Source: Poriferisodalis sp965221945 (GTDB taxonomy: Bacteria; Actinomycetota; Acidimicrobiia; Acidimicrobiales; Poriferisodalaceae). Taken from it: a stretch of 64,000 nucleotides of DNA. The notes under the pieces are model-generated. The model worked only from the letters and a program-made list of their open reading frames with translations, made no database searches and was not told where the DNA came from. Numbering within the stretch: the stretch's first letter is position 1; every line of letters starts with the position of its first letter. The DNA lies in the NCBI RefSeq assembly GCF_965221945.1, contig NZ_OZ244925.1, positions 1,302,001-1,366,000 on the forward strand. The letters are read 5' to 3'. Of the stretch, positions 1 through 9,030 are shown piece by piece. A program made the position numbers and the translations under genes.

Positions 1-1485
1 CAGGTTGCCGAAGCCGTTTCGCTCGTAGCTGTCGAGTTCACGGTTCGCCCGGGCGGTGTAGCTCACATCGTCGGCGCCGTACACGTTGGTTGCCACGGCC
101 TTGATCTTGTCCCGCAGCGAAATGTCGTCGGGATAGAGCACGGCGAAGTCCGTCGGTTCCTCTGCGGCTTCGGCCACTGCGGTGGCGAGCTCGGCTGCGC
201 CTGTTCCGCCATTCGCGAAGTGCGTGCACCGGGCCGAGCGGGCGCCGTATTCGGAAGCGATCTCCGCGATGGCGTCTAGATCCACCCCGTGATCACCGGG
301 GAACTCGTTGATGGCCACCACCGGTGACACCCCGTGCATCCGCACGTTCTCGAGCTGCTTGCGCAAGTTGTCGCCTCCGGCGTGGACTTCGTCGGGGTTG
401 GGTTCGAGCAGGGCCGGGGGCAGGGGCCGCCCCGCGACGATGCGGTGTTTGCCCGAGTGCGCCTTGAGGCCCCGCACGGTTGCGACGATGACGGCCGCGT
501 CGGGGGAGACGCCCGAATAGCGGCACTTGATGTTGAAGAAGCGCTCGGCGCCCATGTCGGCGCCGAATCCGGCTTCGGTCAGCAGGAAATCGGACGTGTG
601 GATGCCGATGCGGTCGGCCACGATCGAGGAATTGCCGGTGGCGATGTTGCCGAAGGGCCCCGTGTGCACGAGCGCCGGGGAACCCTCCAAGGTCTGCATC
701 AGGTTCGGCTTGATGGCCTCGCGCAGCAGCACCGCCATCGAGCCGGCTGCACCGATGTCCTCTGCGGTCACCGGTTCGCCCGAGCGGGTGTAGCCCAGCA
801 CGATGCGGCCGAGCCGGGCCCGCAAGTCCTCCATCGAGGTGCACAGCGCCAGGGTCGCCATCACTTCGGACGCAGCGGTGATGTCGAAACCGGACTCGCG
901 GGGGATGCCGTCGAGGCGCCCGCCGAGCCCGATCGTGATGTTGCGCAACGCCCGGTCGTTGACGTCGAGCACCCGTCGCCAGGTGATGTTGTGGATGTCG
1001 AACCCGGCTTCGTTGCCGTGGTAGAGGTGCGCGTCCAGCATGGCGGCGCAGAGATTGTGAGCGGCGGTTACGGCGTGCATGTCGCCGGTGAGGTGCAGGT
1101 TGAACAGGTCCATCGGGACCACCTGGCTGTAGCCGCCGCCGGCTGCACCTCCCTTGATGCCGAAGGTGGGCCCCATCGACGGCTGTCGGATGGCAATCGT
1201 GGCGGTGCGGCCGATGTGGGCGAAGGCCTGCCCGAGACCCACGGTCGTCGTTGTCTTGCCCTCGCCAAGAGGCGTCGGCGTGATGGCAGTGACCACCACA
1301 TAGCGCCCTCGAGGCCGGTCGGCCATTGCTTGCGCTGCCTCCAGCTTGATCTTGGCGACGCCCGTGCCGTACAGCTCGAGGTACTCCGACGGAATGCCCG
1401 CCTCGTCTGCAATCTCGGTGAGCGGTCGGATTGTCGCCGCTGAGGCGATCTCCAGGTCGCTCGGAAATTCACTGGCTGCTGTCAT
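1..1485 (-). CDS. fhs: Formate--tetrahydrofolate ligase, 3' end cut by window edge
   Basis: Interconverts formate plus THF plus ATP with 10-formyl-THF. The minus-strand frame is open from an ATG at 1483-1485 to the edge of the window: 495 codons, with the last roughly 60 residues of the usual 555-560 lying outside. The N-terminus reads MTAASEFPSDLEIA, and the P-loop signature PTPLGEGKTTTTVGL lies near residue 70. The last visible residues, GFGNL, match the conserved GFGNLPVC region of the family. It diverges from the DMG-dehydrogenase-like gene, with a double palindrome between them (1593-1627). In this context it probably runs towards formate and ATP, feeding the formate dehydrogenase downstream; that direction is inference. 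Confidence 0.96.
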   Translation of the reverse strand, partial: MTAASEFPSDLEIASAATIRPLTEIADEAGIPSEYLELYGTGVAKIKLEAAQAMADRPRGRYVVVTAITPTPLGEGKTTTTVGLGQAFAHIGRTATIAIRQPSMGPTFGIKGGAAGGGYSQVVPMDLFNLHLTGDMHAVTAAHNLCAAMLDAHLYHGNEAGFDIHNITWRRVLDVNDRALRNITIGLGGRLDGIPRESGFDITAASEVMATLALCTSMEDLRARLGRIVLGYTRSGEPVTAEDIGAAGSMAVLLREAIKPNLMQTLEGSPALVHTGPFGNIATGNSSIVADRIGIHTSDFLLTEAGFGADMGAERFFNIKCRYSGVSPDAAVIVATVRGLKAHSGKHRIVAGRPLPPALLEPNPDEVHAGGDNLRKQLENVRMHGVSPVVAINEFPGDHGVDLDAIAEIASEYGARSARCTHFANGGTGAAELATAVAEAAEEPTDFAVLYPDDISLRDKIKAVATNVYGADDVSYTARANRELDSYERNGFGNL

Positions 1486-1592
1486 GGCGCGCGCCCCTTG
1501 TGCCGTGCTGACGGATGCGGCCCCTCAGCCGCTTCACGTTCCCTCAGTGTCGCTCATCAGCGCGTTCCTGAGTTACCCTTCCGCGCTAGTCT

Positions 1593-1627
1593 GTTCCACT
1601 GAGCGGAACTGTTCCATCATACAGAAC
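1593..1627. promoter_or_regulatory. Paired IclR-type operator (fhs / DMG dehydrogenase divergent promoter)
   Basis: Two 17-bp inverted repeats, GTTCCACTGAGCGGAAC (1593-1609) and GTTCCATCATACAGAAC (1611-1627), are separated by one base. They lie 107 bp from the fhs start and 94 bp from the flavoprotein start. The same paired arrangement recurs at 6860-6894 and 21372-21406. Arms of the form TTCCnnnnnnnGGAA are typical of IclR-family operators, and an IclR gene sits in the same island. Confidence 0.75.
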
Positions 1628-1721
1628 AGCAGTGGCCGGATCGGTCACTCTCGCATGTCGTACTCTGGCGGCGCCCAGGGCCGAATATCGGTTGCATGCT
1701 TGTCTGTTGGAGGGGGTTGGC

Positions 1722-4244
1722 ATGAGCGAGTTTCCCGAGAGGGCCGACTGTGTCGTCATCGGCGCAGGAATCGTCGGCAACTGCCTAGTCGGCCATCTCA
1801 GCGACCTCGGCTGGACCGACATCGTGCTGCTCGACAAGGGTCCCCTGCCCAATCCGGGGGGCTCGACGGGGCATGCATCGAACTTCATCTTCCCCGTCGA
1901 CCATTCGAAAGAAATCGTCGACCTCACGGTGGAGAGCCAGCGGCAATACGAGGCTCTCGGATTGCAGAACACCTGCGGAGGGCTCGAGGTGGCCCGTTCG
2001 CCGGAACGCCTCGAAGAATTCCGCCGACGCATGACCTCTGCCAAGTGCTGGGGGATCGAGTCCAAGCTGCTCACCGTCGACGAGGTCGTCGAGCTGGTGC
2101 CCTTCATCGATCCGAGCGTCATTCTGGGCGGCTTCTATACGCCCAGCGTGTCCGCGGTGGATTCCCTGGAGACGGGCACGCAGATGCGCAAGCGTGCCCA
2201 GGATGCCGGGCACCTGTCGGTGCATGCGAACACCGAGGTGCTCGACATCGAGACCGCCCCGGGTCCCAACGGTGCGCGGGTAGCGGCCGTCGTGACCGAC
2301 AAGGGACGCATCGAGTGCTCCACGGTTGCGATCGCCTGCGGCGTGTGGAGCCCGAAGCTCGCAGAGATGGCGGGGGCGACGATTCCATTGACGCCTGCCG
2401 TGCACCAGATGGTCGACGTCGGCCCCTTCGATATCTTGGTGGAAACCAATCAAGAGTTGGCCTATCCGATCGTCCGTGACATGGACACGTTCTGCTACGA
2501 GCGGCAGTCCGCTGGCTCGATGGAGGTGGGCAGCTACGCCCATCGACCGATCCTGCATCGCGTCGAGGACATCCCCTCGAACGAGGAAGCGGCCCTCAGC
2601 CCCACGGAGATGCCATTCACACCGGACGATTTTGACGAGCAGCTCGAAGAGGCCATCGAACTGATGGAGTTCCTGGGCGACGGCGAGATCAAATACGCCA
2701 TCAACGGCCTGCTGTCACTCACACCCGACGCAGGCCCACTGCTCGGACCCACCGTCGAAGTACAGAACTTGTGGTCGGTGGCCGCAGTCTGGGTCAAGGA
2801 AGGCCCCGGCGTCGGCCGTCTGGTTGCTGAATGGATGACCTACGGCTACCCGCGGCTGACCGATCCGCACAGTTCGGACGTGACGAGGTTCTACAACCAG
2901 GACCGCAACGTCCACCACATCGAAGCCCGGGCCGACGAGCACTTCAACAAGACCTACGGAATCGTGCACCCACGAGAGCAGTGGGCAACTCGACGCAACG
3001 TGACGTGCGGCCCTGCGAAGGCCCGCACCGATGAGCTGGGCGCCTTCTACTTCGAGGCCGGCGGCTGGGAGCGACCGCATTGGTACTCCTCGAACGCTGA
3101 TCTCGTCGAGCACTACGGCATCGGAGGCCGCACTCACGAGTGGGATGCCCGCTGGTGGAGCCCCATCACTGATGCCGAGCATCTGCACCTGCGCGAACAC
3201 TGCGGTCTGGTGGACATCTCGCCCTTCCAAGTGTTCGAGGTGTCGGGTCCCGATGTCGTGCCCTACATCGAGAGGATGGTCGTCAACAAGTGCGACCTGC
3301 CCGTCGGGCGGTCGATCTATACCCCTGTGCTCACACCAGACGGCGGCTTCCGTTCGGACCTCACCATCGTGCGCCTCGCGCAGGACCGGTACCGCATCGC
3401 CACCGGTGCGTTCGACGGCGGCCGCGACGAGTACTGGTTCCGGCACAACCTGCCCGCCAGCGGCGTGGCCTTCGAGAATCGCACCGAGGCCCTCGCCACC
3501 TATGGCGTGTGGGGTCCCAACGCTGTCGCGCTGCTGGCGACCCTGACCGAGACGGACCTGTCCCAGGAGGCGTTCGGTTACGGGCAGGTGCGCAACGCGC
3601 TGCTGGCCGGGATCCCGGCGCAGATGTTCCGTATCTCCTATGTCGGTGATGCCGGCTTCGAGATCTACTGCGCCACCAGCGCCGGTCTCGCTTTGTGGGA
3701 TGCCATTGCCGAGGCCGGGCAAGACTTCAACCTGCGACCGGTCGGAGCAGGTGTCTACGGCACCACCGGGCGACTCGAGAAGGGTTACCGGCTCATGGGC
3801 GCTGAGCTCGAGAACGAGTACAACCCGGTGGAGGCGGGCCTGGCACGGCCCCGCGTGAAGGCCACAGACTTCATCGGCAAAGAGGCTTACCTTGCAGCCC
3901 GCGAGGCACCGCCCGTAGCCCGGCTGGCAATGCTGCGCTTCGAGAGTCTGCGCTGCGCCGAGGGCTACGACCGCTTCCCGATGGGAGCCGGCAACGAGCC
4001 GGTCCTGACGCCGGCGGGCGAACGGATCACCGATTCGCACGGCAGGGTGAGCCGCGTGACGACCGCTGGCAACGCGCCATCACTCGGCGCTTACCTGGCG
4101 ATGGCCTACCTGCCCAGCGAGCTGGCGACGGCGGGCACCGAGCTCTCAGTGATGTACCAGAACGAGTTGTATCCGGTGACGGTGGCGGCCACCGGATCGA
4201 ACCTCGCACTGTTCGATCCCGATGACAGCGCCATGAAGGCCTGA
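1722..4244 (+). CDS. FAD-dependent dimethylglycine/sarcosine dehydrogenase-like protein with GcvT domain
   Basis: Predicted to oxidatively demethylate an N-methyl amine (dimethylglycine or sarcosine type) and hand the carbon to THF as methylene-THF. The protein has 840 residues, in the range of DMGDH/SARDH. An N-terminal Rossmann fold carries VVIGAGIVG (residues 11-19). GGSTGHASNF places His51 where this family attaches FAD covalently. A DAO half (to about residue 380) is followed by a linker, the GcvT folate-binding domain (about 440-720, with RLEKGYRLMGAEL) and a GcvT C-terminal barrel. The ATG at 1722 is preceded by GGAGGGGG; the frame is open further upstream, but that would cover the operator. 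The etfB gene starts 11 bases after the stop, so electrons probably go to ETF rather than to O2. The exact substrate is inferred. Confidence 0.88.
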   Translation: MSEFPERADCVVIGAGIVGNCLVGHLSDLGWTDIVLLDKGPLPNPGGSTGHASNFIFPVDHSKEIVDLTVESQRQYEALGLQNTCGGLEVARSPERLEEFRRRMTSAKCWGIESKLLTVDEVVELVPFIDPSVILGGFYTPSVSAVDSLETGTQMRKRAQDAGHLSVHANTEVLDIETAPGPNGARVAAVVTDKGRIECSTVAIACGVWSPKLAEMAGATIPLTPAVHQMVDVGPFDILVETNQELAYPIVRDMDTFCYERQSAGSMEVGSYAHRPILHRVEDIPSNEEAALSPTEMPFTPDDFDEQLEEAIELMEFLGDGEIKYAINGLLSLTPDAGPLLGPTVEVQNLWSVAAVWVKEGPGVGRLVAEWMTYGYPRLTDPHSSDVTRFYNQDRNVHHIEARADEHFNKTYGIVHPREQWATRRNVTCGPAKARTDELGAFYFEAGGWERPHWYSSNADLVEHYGIGGRTHEWDARWWSPITDAEHLHLREHCGLVDISPFQVFEVSGPDVVPYIERMVVNKCDLPVGRSIYTPVLTPDGGFRSDLTIVRLAQDRYRIATGAFDGGRDEYWFRHNLPASGVAFENRTEALATYGVWGPNAVALLATLTETDLSQEAFGYGQVRNALLAGIPAQMFRISYVGDAGFEIYCATSAGLALWDAIAEAGQDFNLRPVGAGVYGTTGRLEKGYRLMGAELENEYNPVEAGLARPRVKATDFIGKEAYLAAREAPPVARLAMLRFESLRCAEGYDRFPMGAGNEPVLTPAGERITDSHGRVSRVTTAGNAPSLGAYLAMAYLPSELATAGTELSVMYQNELYPVTVAATGSNLALFDPDDSAMKA

Positions 4245-4255
4245 AGGGCACGCCA

Positions 4256-5038
4256 GTGCGCATCCTGGTTTGTGTGAAGCGAGTTCCGGCGGTGGGCTCG
4301 CGCATCAACGTGACCCCCGACAGTCGCCAGGTCGACACAGCGCACCTGGGTTTCACCACCAGCCCCCACGAGGAATGCGCTGTGGAGGAAGCCGCGCAGA
4401 TCACCGAGCGGCTCGACGGCGACGACCATGCCGTGGTCGTGCTCACCCTGGGACCCGAAGAATCGACCGAGCAGTTGCGCTACGCAGCCAGCGTCGGAGG
4501 CACCGCACTAGCGCTGGTGACTGCCCCCGGCGGACTTGACTGGGATCCCCAGCGCACTGCAGTCGCCATCACCGACGCAGTGCGGGTACTCGAGGCGGCC
4601 GGCGGGCAATTCGATCTCATCCTGTTCGGCAACGAGTCGGCTGACGGCGGGAACTTCCAGGTCGGCATCCGTGTCGCTCACGCGCTCGACCGCCCGATCG
4701 TGAACGGCATCAAGGGCATCGACATCGCAGAGAACGGCTTTGTGGCTCGCCGCGAGACCGACGCCGGCTATGAGGTGTACGAGCTGGACGCTCCCTGCGC
4801 CATGGGCGTCAAGGAGGGCATCAACCTGCCCCGCTACCCGACGATGAAGGGACGGTTGGCGTCACGCAAGGCACAGATCCAGTTGCTCGAGGGTGCGCAG
4901 GACGCTGCAGCGGGAGGGCAGGCTCGGGTGCGGCTGCACCGACCGCCCGAGCGTGCCAGCACCACGGTCGTGCTTGGCGACAGTGCCGAAGCTGCTCCCG
5001 CCGTGGTGGACCTGCTGGACGAACTGGGCGTGCTGTGA
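4256..5038 (+). CDS. etfB: Electron transfer flavoprotein beta subunit
   Basis: Small subunit of the ETF heterodimer, carrying AMP and accepting electrons from a partner flavin dehydrogenase. It starts at GTG 4256 with MRILVCVKRVPAVGSRINV, the classic EtfB N-terminus, and is 260 residues long, the normal size. It contains the FGNESADGG adenine-binding stretch and YPTMKGRLASRKA near residue 195-210, the conserved recognition-loop/anchor region. It lies 11 bases behind the DMG-dehydrogenase-like gene and overlaps etfA by 4 bases, so the three are almost certainly one operon and one electron-transfer unit. Confidence 0.96.
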   Translation: MRILVCVKRVPAVGSRINVTPDSRQVDTAHLGFTTSPHEECAVEEAAQITERLDGDDHAVVVLTLGPEESTEQLRYAASVGGTALALVTAPGGLDWDPQRTAVAITDAVRVLEAAGGQFDLILFGNESADGGNFQVGIRVAHALDRPIVNGIKGIDIAENGFVARRETDAGYEVYELDAPCAMGVKEGINLPRYPTMKGRLASRKAQIQLLEGAQDAAAGGQARVRLHRPPERASTTVVLGDSAEAAPAVVDLLDELGVL

Positions 5039-6042
5039 GCGGCGTCGCTGTGCTCATCGACCACGACCGTGGTGTGCCCTCCGGCGGTGCCCTTGAGGCC
5101 CTCACCGCTGCCCGGGCATTGGCTTGCGATCTCGGTGTAGCCACCGAGGCAGTCGTGTTGGGCGACGTGACGCTGTTCGAGTCCCACGGCGCCGAGCTCA
5201 CCGCTGCCTGTGCGGCTTACGGCGCAACGACTGTGCACTGCGGACGCCACGAGCTGCTGGCCGACTACGGGCCCGATGCCTGGGGCGCTGCGCTGACGTC
5301 GTTCCTCGACGCCTCACAGCCCGCCGCGGTGGTCGCGGCGGGCACCGATCGAGGAGCCGAAGCGATGGCCCAGCTGGCGGCCCGAATCGATCTGCCGCTC
5401 GTGGCCAACTGCGTGAGCGTGTCGGCCGGAAGCGAACCGTGGCAGATCACCCGGATCCAGTGGGGCGGATCGCTGCTCGAGGACGTGACGCTGGACACGA
5501 CTCTGCCGTTGTTGACCTACGCCCAGCACGCCATCGAGGCCGAACAGGTACCCGGCGACGTCGTCGCTTCCGAAGTTGTCGACTTCGAGCCCGACGTGGG
5601 CGCCGAGGCGCGGCGCACCTTGGTTCGTGACCGGGTCACCCTGACCGAGGGCATCACGCTGTCGACCTCGCCGGTCGTGGTGTCTGGCGGCCGCGGCGTC
5701 GGCTCCGCGGAGGGATTCGCCCAGCTCGAAGAGCTTGCCGAGCTGCTCGGCGGCCGCGTCGGCTGCTCTCGTGCTGTCACGAACAACGGCTGGCGGAATC
5801 ACGCCGATCAGGTGGGCCAGACCGGCACCCGCATTGCTCCGCAGATCTACATCGCGTGCGGCATCTCGGGCGCCATCCAGCATTGGGTGGGTGCCATGGG
5901 ATCGAAGAACATCCTCGCCATCAACATCGACCCTGAAGCCAACATGGTCACCAAGGCGGGGTACGCCGTCATCGCCGATCTGCACGAAGTGGTGCCGGCG
6001 ATCTCCGACGAGATCCGGCGACGCCGCGACCGCCCCAGATAG
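5035..6042 (+). CDS. etfA: Electron transfer flavoprotein alpha subunit
   Basis: FAD-carrying large subunit of ETF, passing electrons on to the quinone pool via ETF:QO (not in this window). The GTG start overlaps the etfB stop as GTGA. The protein has 335 residues. The C-terminal FAD domain is clear: VSGGRGVGS near residue 220, GCSRAVTNNGW, QVGQTGTRIAPQIYIACGIS and ILAINIDPEA. The stop lies only 7 bases from the converging iclR stop, and no hairpin is visible between them. Confidence 0.97.
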   Translation: MSGVAVLIDHDRGVPSGGALEALTAARALACDLGVATEAVVLGDVTLFESHGAELTAACAAYGATTVHCGRHELLADYGPDAWGAALTSFLDASQPAAVVAAGTDRGAEAMAQLAARIDLPLVANCVSVSAGSEPWQITRIQWGGSLLEDVTLDTTLPLLTYAQHAIEAEQVPGDVVASEVVDFEPDVGAEARRTLVRDRVTLTEGITLSTSPVVVSGGRGVGSAEGFAQLEELAELLGGRVGCSRAVTNNGWRNHADQVGQTGTRIAPQIYIACGISGAIQHWVGAMGSKNILAINIDPEANMVTKAGYAVIADLHEVVPAISDEIRRRRDRPR

Positions 6043-6049
6043 CCCGGCT

Positions 6050-6811
6050 TCACATCGACAGGGGTGCCCGGCCGGCGAGGTGCTCGGCCAGATTCGATGC
6101 CGCCGCGATCAGCATGAGGCCGATGTCGTGGGTGCGGTTCGGATCGGGGAACCGGTAGGCGGGGCCATGCACGTGCAGCGCCGCCACCGCGGTGCCTTCC
6201 TCATTCAGCACCGGTGCCGCCGCCGAGTTGATGCCGGCGGCGAACTCCTCGTACACCCAGACATAGCCCGCGCTGGCGATCTGCACCAGCCGGGTCCGCA
6301 ACGCGTCTGGGTCGACCACGCTGTTCGCGGTCGTCGCCTCGAGGCCGCCTGCGAGGTACTCCTCCAAGGACTCGGGACTGAGATGCGCCAGGTAGACCAG
6401 TCCCGAGGGCACCAGGTGCAATGGGCAGTACTCACCGATCCACGAGCGCACCTGCACTTCAGATTCGGGTTCGACCTGGTCGAGGTAATAGACCGTCCGG
6501 TCCGCACGAACGCTCACTCCCGCCGTCTCGCCGATCTGGTTGACCAGGCTGTGCAGGTGTGGGCGCGCCGCAGCCAGCAGACCTCGGTCGTCACCAGCAG
6601 CACCGATGATGTCGATGAGCCCTTGCCCGATCCGGTAGTCGCCGCCGGTGTCGTCCTGAGCGACCGCACCGACGGCTTCAAGCGATGTCAGCAGTCGCGC
6701 CACCGTGCTCTTGGGCAGTCCGACGCTGTCCGCAACGTCGGTGACGCCCTGCGGCCCGACGGCCAGCGCGCGCAGCACCGCAAACGCACGAGAGATGGAC
6801 TGCACTCTCAC
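6050..6811 (-). CDS. IclR-family transcriptional regulator
   Basis: Probable local regulator of the one-carbon island. The N-terminal winged helix-turn-helix is seen in VTDVADSVGLPKSTVARLL, followed by an effector-binding IclR domain with FAAGINSAAAPVLNEEG and a final VAALHVHGPAYRF block. The frame is open upstream to 6991, but that extension would run through the paired operator and is unlike the family. GTG at 6811 (or 6814), behind GGGG, gives about 253 residues, the standard length. It diverges from fdhA, and the operator pair lies about 50 bp upstream of its start, so autoregulation is likely. The effector is unknown; a methylated amine or folate-pathway metabolite is inference. Confidence 0.9.
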   Translation of the reverse strand: MRVQSISRAFAVLRALAVGPQGVTDVADSVGLPKSTVARLLTSLEAVGAVAQDDTGGDYRIGQGLIDIIGAAGDDRGLLAAARPHLHSLVNQIGETAGVSVRADRTVYYLDQVEPESEVQVRSWIGEYCPLHLVPSGLVYLAHLSPESLEEYLAGGLEATTANSVVDPDALRTRLVQIASAGYVWVYEEFAAGINSAAAPVLNEEGTAVAALHVHGPAYRFPDPNRTHDIGLMLIAAASNLAEHLAGRAPLSM

Positions 6812-6859
6812 CACCGTACCCCGCGTGCGACACAGGCCCGTCTCCTGACCGCCATTTTG

Positions 6860-6894
6860 TACCGTATTGTGGAACTGTTCTGCTCTGTGGAACA
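6860..6894. promoter_or_regulatory. Paired IclR-type operator (iclR / fdhA divergent promoter)
   Basis: GTACCGTATTGTGGAAC (6860-6876) and GTTCTGCTCTGTGGAAC (6878-6894) are two 17-bp imperfect palindromes one base apart. The spacing matches the pairs at 1593 and 21372. The fdhA start lies 90 bp to the right and the iclR start 48 bp to the left. Confidence 0.75.
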
Positions 6895-6984
6895 AATCGG
6901 GACACAGGTGACGGACGGTGACGTGTCCGCGTCCTACTATCGGGGCCGAGCGCGCGACGGGGTCATCCATTGGGGGGAAGGCTG

Positions 6985-9030
6985 ATGCCACAGCGGATCA
7001 ACTCACGATTGAGGAACCGCAACCGATCGTTGCCCCGGCTCGACACGCCGCTGGTTCGCGACGGCGGCGTCCTGCGGCCTGTGAGCTGGAACGACGCGCT
7101 CGACCGTGCCGCAACGGGCTTGGCGGCGGCCACGCAGCAACACGGTGCCGGTGGCGTCGGCATGTTCTCATGCTCGAAGAGCACGAACGAGATGAACTAT
7201 GCAGCCCAGAAGTTCATGCGAACGGTGCTGAAGTCCAACAACATCGACTCCTGTAATCGCACCTGACACGCGCCTTCTGTCGTCGGTCTGGCGACGGTGT
7301 TCGGTCTCGGAGGCGGGACAAGTTCCTACCAAGAGATCCACGAGGCCGATGTGATCCTGCTGTGGGGATCGAACGCTCGCGAGGCGCACCCGATCTTCTT
7401 CCACCATCTGTTGCGAGGCCTCGACAACGGAGCCGAAATGTATGCGGTGGATCCCCGCCGCACCTCCTCGGCCGAGTTTGCGGACGTGTGGCTGGGTCTC
7501 GACGTGGGTACCGATATCGCTCTGGCGAACACCATGGCCCGCGAGATCATTGCCGAGGGCCTGCACAACCAGTCCTTCATCGACCATGCGACCACGGGCT
7601 TCGATGCCTTCGCGGCATCGGTCGAACCGTTCACGCTCGACGAAGGCGAGCGGCTGACTGGCGTGCCGGCTCAGGCCATTGCAGACATGGCATATGCATA
7701 CGCCACTGCTCCCCGAGCGCAGATCCTGTGGACGCTGGGCATCACCGAACATCACACGGCGGTCGAGAACGTGCTCTCGCTGTGCAACCTGGCTCTGCTC
7801 ACTGGTCACGTCGGTCGCCGCGGCTCGGGCCTCGTGCCCTTGCGAGGCCAGAACAACGTTCAGGGCGGCGGTGACATGGGCGCGTTGCCAGACCGTCTGC
7901 CTGGATTCCAGCCGCTCGTCGATCCGCAGGCCCGGGCGAAGTTCGAGAGCACGTGGGGCTGCGAGCTGAACCCTGTACCCGGCAAGCATCTCACTTTGAT
8001 GTTCGAAGCCATGGAAGAAGGTGAGCTTCGAGCCCTGTACGTCATCGGGGAGAACCCAGCCGACTCTGAGGCCAACGTGGCGCACGCCCGCAAGCTGCTC
8101 GAGGGGCTCGATCTGCTCATCGTGCAGGACATCTCGCTGACACATACCGCCCGCATGGCCGATGTGGTCCTGCCTGCGGCAGCGGGCTGGGCATCCAGCG
8201 AGGGCACGGTGACGTCCTCGGAACGCCGTGTCCAGCGGGTGCGAGCCGCAGTGCCGCCGCAAGGTGATGCACGCGACGATGTGCGCATCATCAGCGACTT
8301 GGCGTTGCACATGGGGGCGCAGTGGCCCACCACCTCGCCAGAAGGACTTTGGGACGAGCTGCGGTCGCTGTCGCCGCTGCACGGCGGCATGAGCTGGGAG
8401 CGGCTCACCGAAAGCGGCGGCCTGCGGTGGCCGTGTCCCGACGAGGACCATCCGGGCACGGAGTTCCTCCACGAGTGGCTCTGGGAGCCAGATCTGGGGG
8501 GTCACGCTCCTGCGCCGTTCTCGGTCGTCACACACCGCCCGCCCGCCGAGGTATTGAGCGAGCAGTTCCCGCTGCGCCTGACCACCGGCCGGGTCCTCGA
8601 CTCGTACAACACGGGCGCGCAGTCAGCCGGTTATTCCTCGCCGATCCGATCCGGCGACGCGATCGAAGTGAGTCCCGCCGACGCGGCAGATCTCGGGATT
8701 GCCGAAGGCGATGCGGTCCGGGTGAGCTCGCCCCGCGGTTCGGTGGACATGGAGGTGCACGTCACCGATCGCCTGCCCACCGGCCTGGTGTTCACGACGT
8801 TCCATTTCCCGGATCTGGTCGATTCGAACCTGCTCACCAATGACGCCTGGGACGCGCGCAGCGGGACAGCCGAATTCAAGGCTGCAGCGGTACGCATCGA
8901 CCCGCGGAGATCCGGCCCGGACGCCGCAGGCGGCGCATTGGACCCAGCCGCCGCAGGCGGCGCATTGAACCCAGCCGCCGCAGGCGACGCATCAAGCCCA
9001 GTTGCTGCGGCAGGTGGCGCTGGTGGCTGA
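6985..9030 (+). CDS. fdhA: Formate dehydrogenase catalytic subunit, selenocysteine-containing (UGA at 7264-7266)
   Basis: Molybdenum/tungsten bis-MGD formate dehydrogenase core, oxidising formate to CO2. The ATG at 6985 follows GGGGGGAAGG. An in-frame TGA interrupts the frame at codon 94 inside NNIDSCNRTUHAPSVVGL, exactly where formate dehydrogenases carry Sec or Cys. Reading through gives 681 residues, with LPLRGQNNVQGGGDMGA, YVIGENPADSEAN, DVVLPAAAGWASSEGT and a C-terminal molydopterin-dinucleotide-binding domain (RLTTGRVLDSYNTG). The N-terminal [4Fe-4S]-binding segment of the family is missing; the polypeptide starts just after it, and that segment is encoded at 10804-11721. The last 40 residues are a low-complexity Ala/Gly repeat. 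The frame ends inside the next gene, so the two are coupled. Confidence 0.93.
7264..7297 (+). promoter_or_regulatory. UGA codon and bacterial SECIS hairpin
   Basis: The UGA (7264-7266) is followed, after 10 bases, by a stem formed by 7277-7284 pairing with 7290-7297 (two U-G wobbles at the top and bottom included). The apical loop is GGUCU (7285-7289). This loop and the distance from the UGA closely match the E. coli fdhF SECIS element, which is recognised by SelB. No sel genes are in this window, so SelA, SelB, SelC and SelD must be encoded elsewhere. Confidence 0.85.
8915..8994 (+). repeat. 27-bp tandem repeat, three copies, end of fdhA
   Basis: Copies at 8915-8940, 8941-8967 and 8968-8994 encode a degenerate 9-residue unit of the form DPAAAGGAL. 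Each holds the palindromic core GCCGCnGGCGGC. The segment GGCGGCGCAT is shared with the repeat at 11750-11803. Confidence 0.85.

Noticed and set aside
6970..9030. fdhA as a pseudogene with a nonsense mutation
   Set aside because: The TGA is at the known Sec position and is followed by a SECIS-like hairpin, and the remaining frame is intact and conserved.
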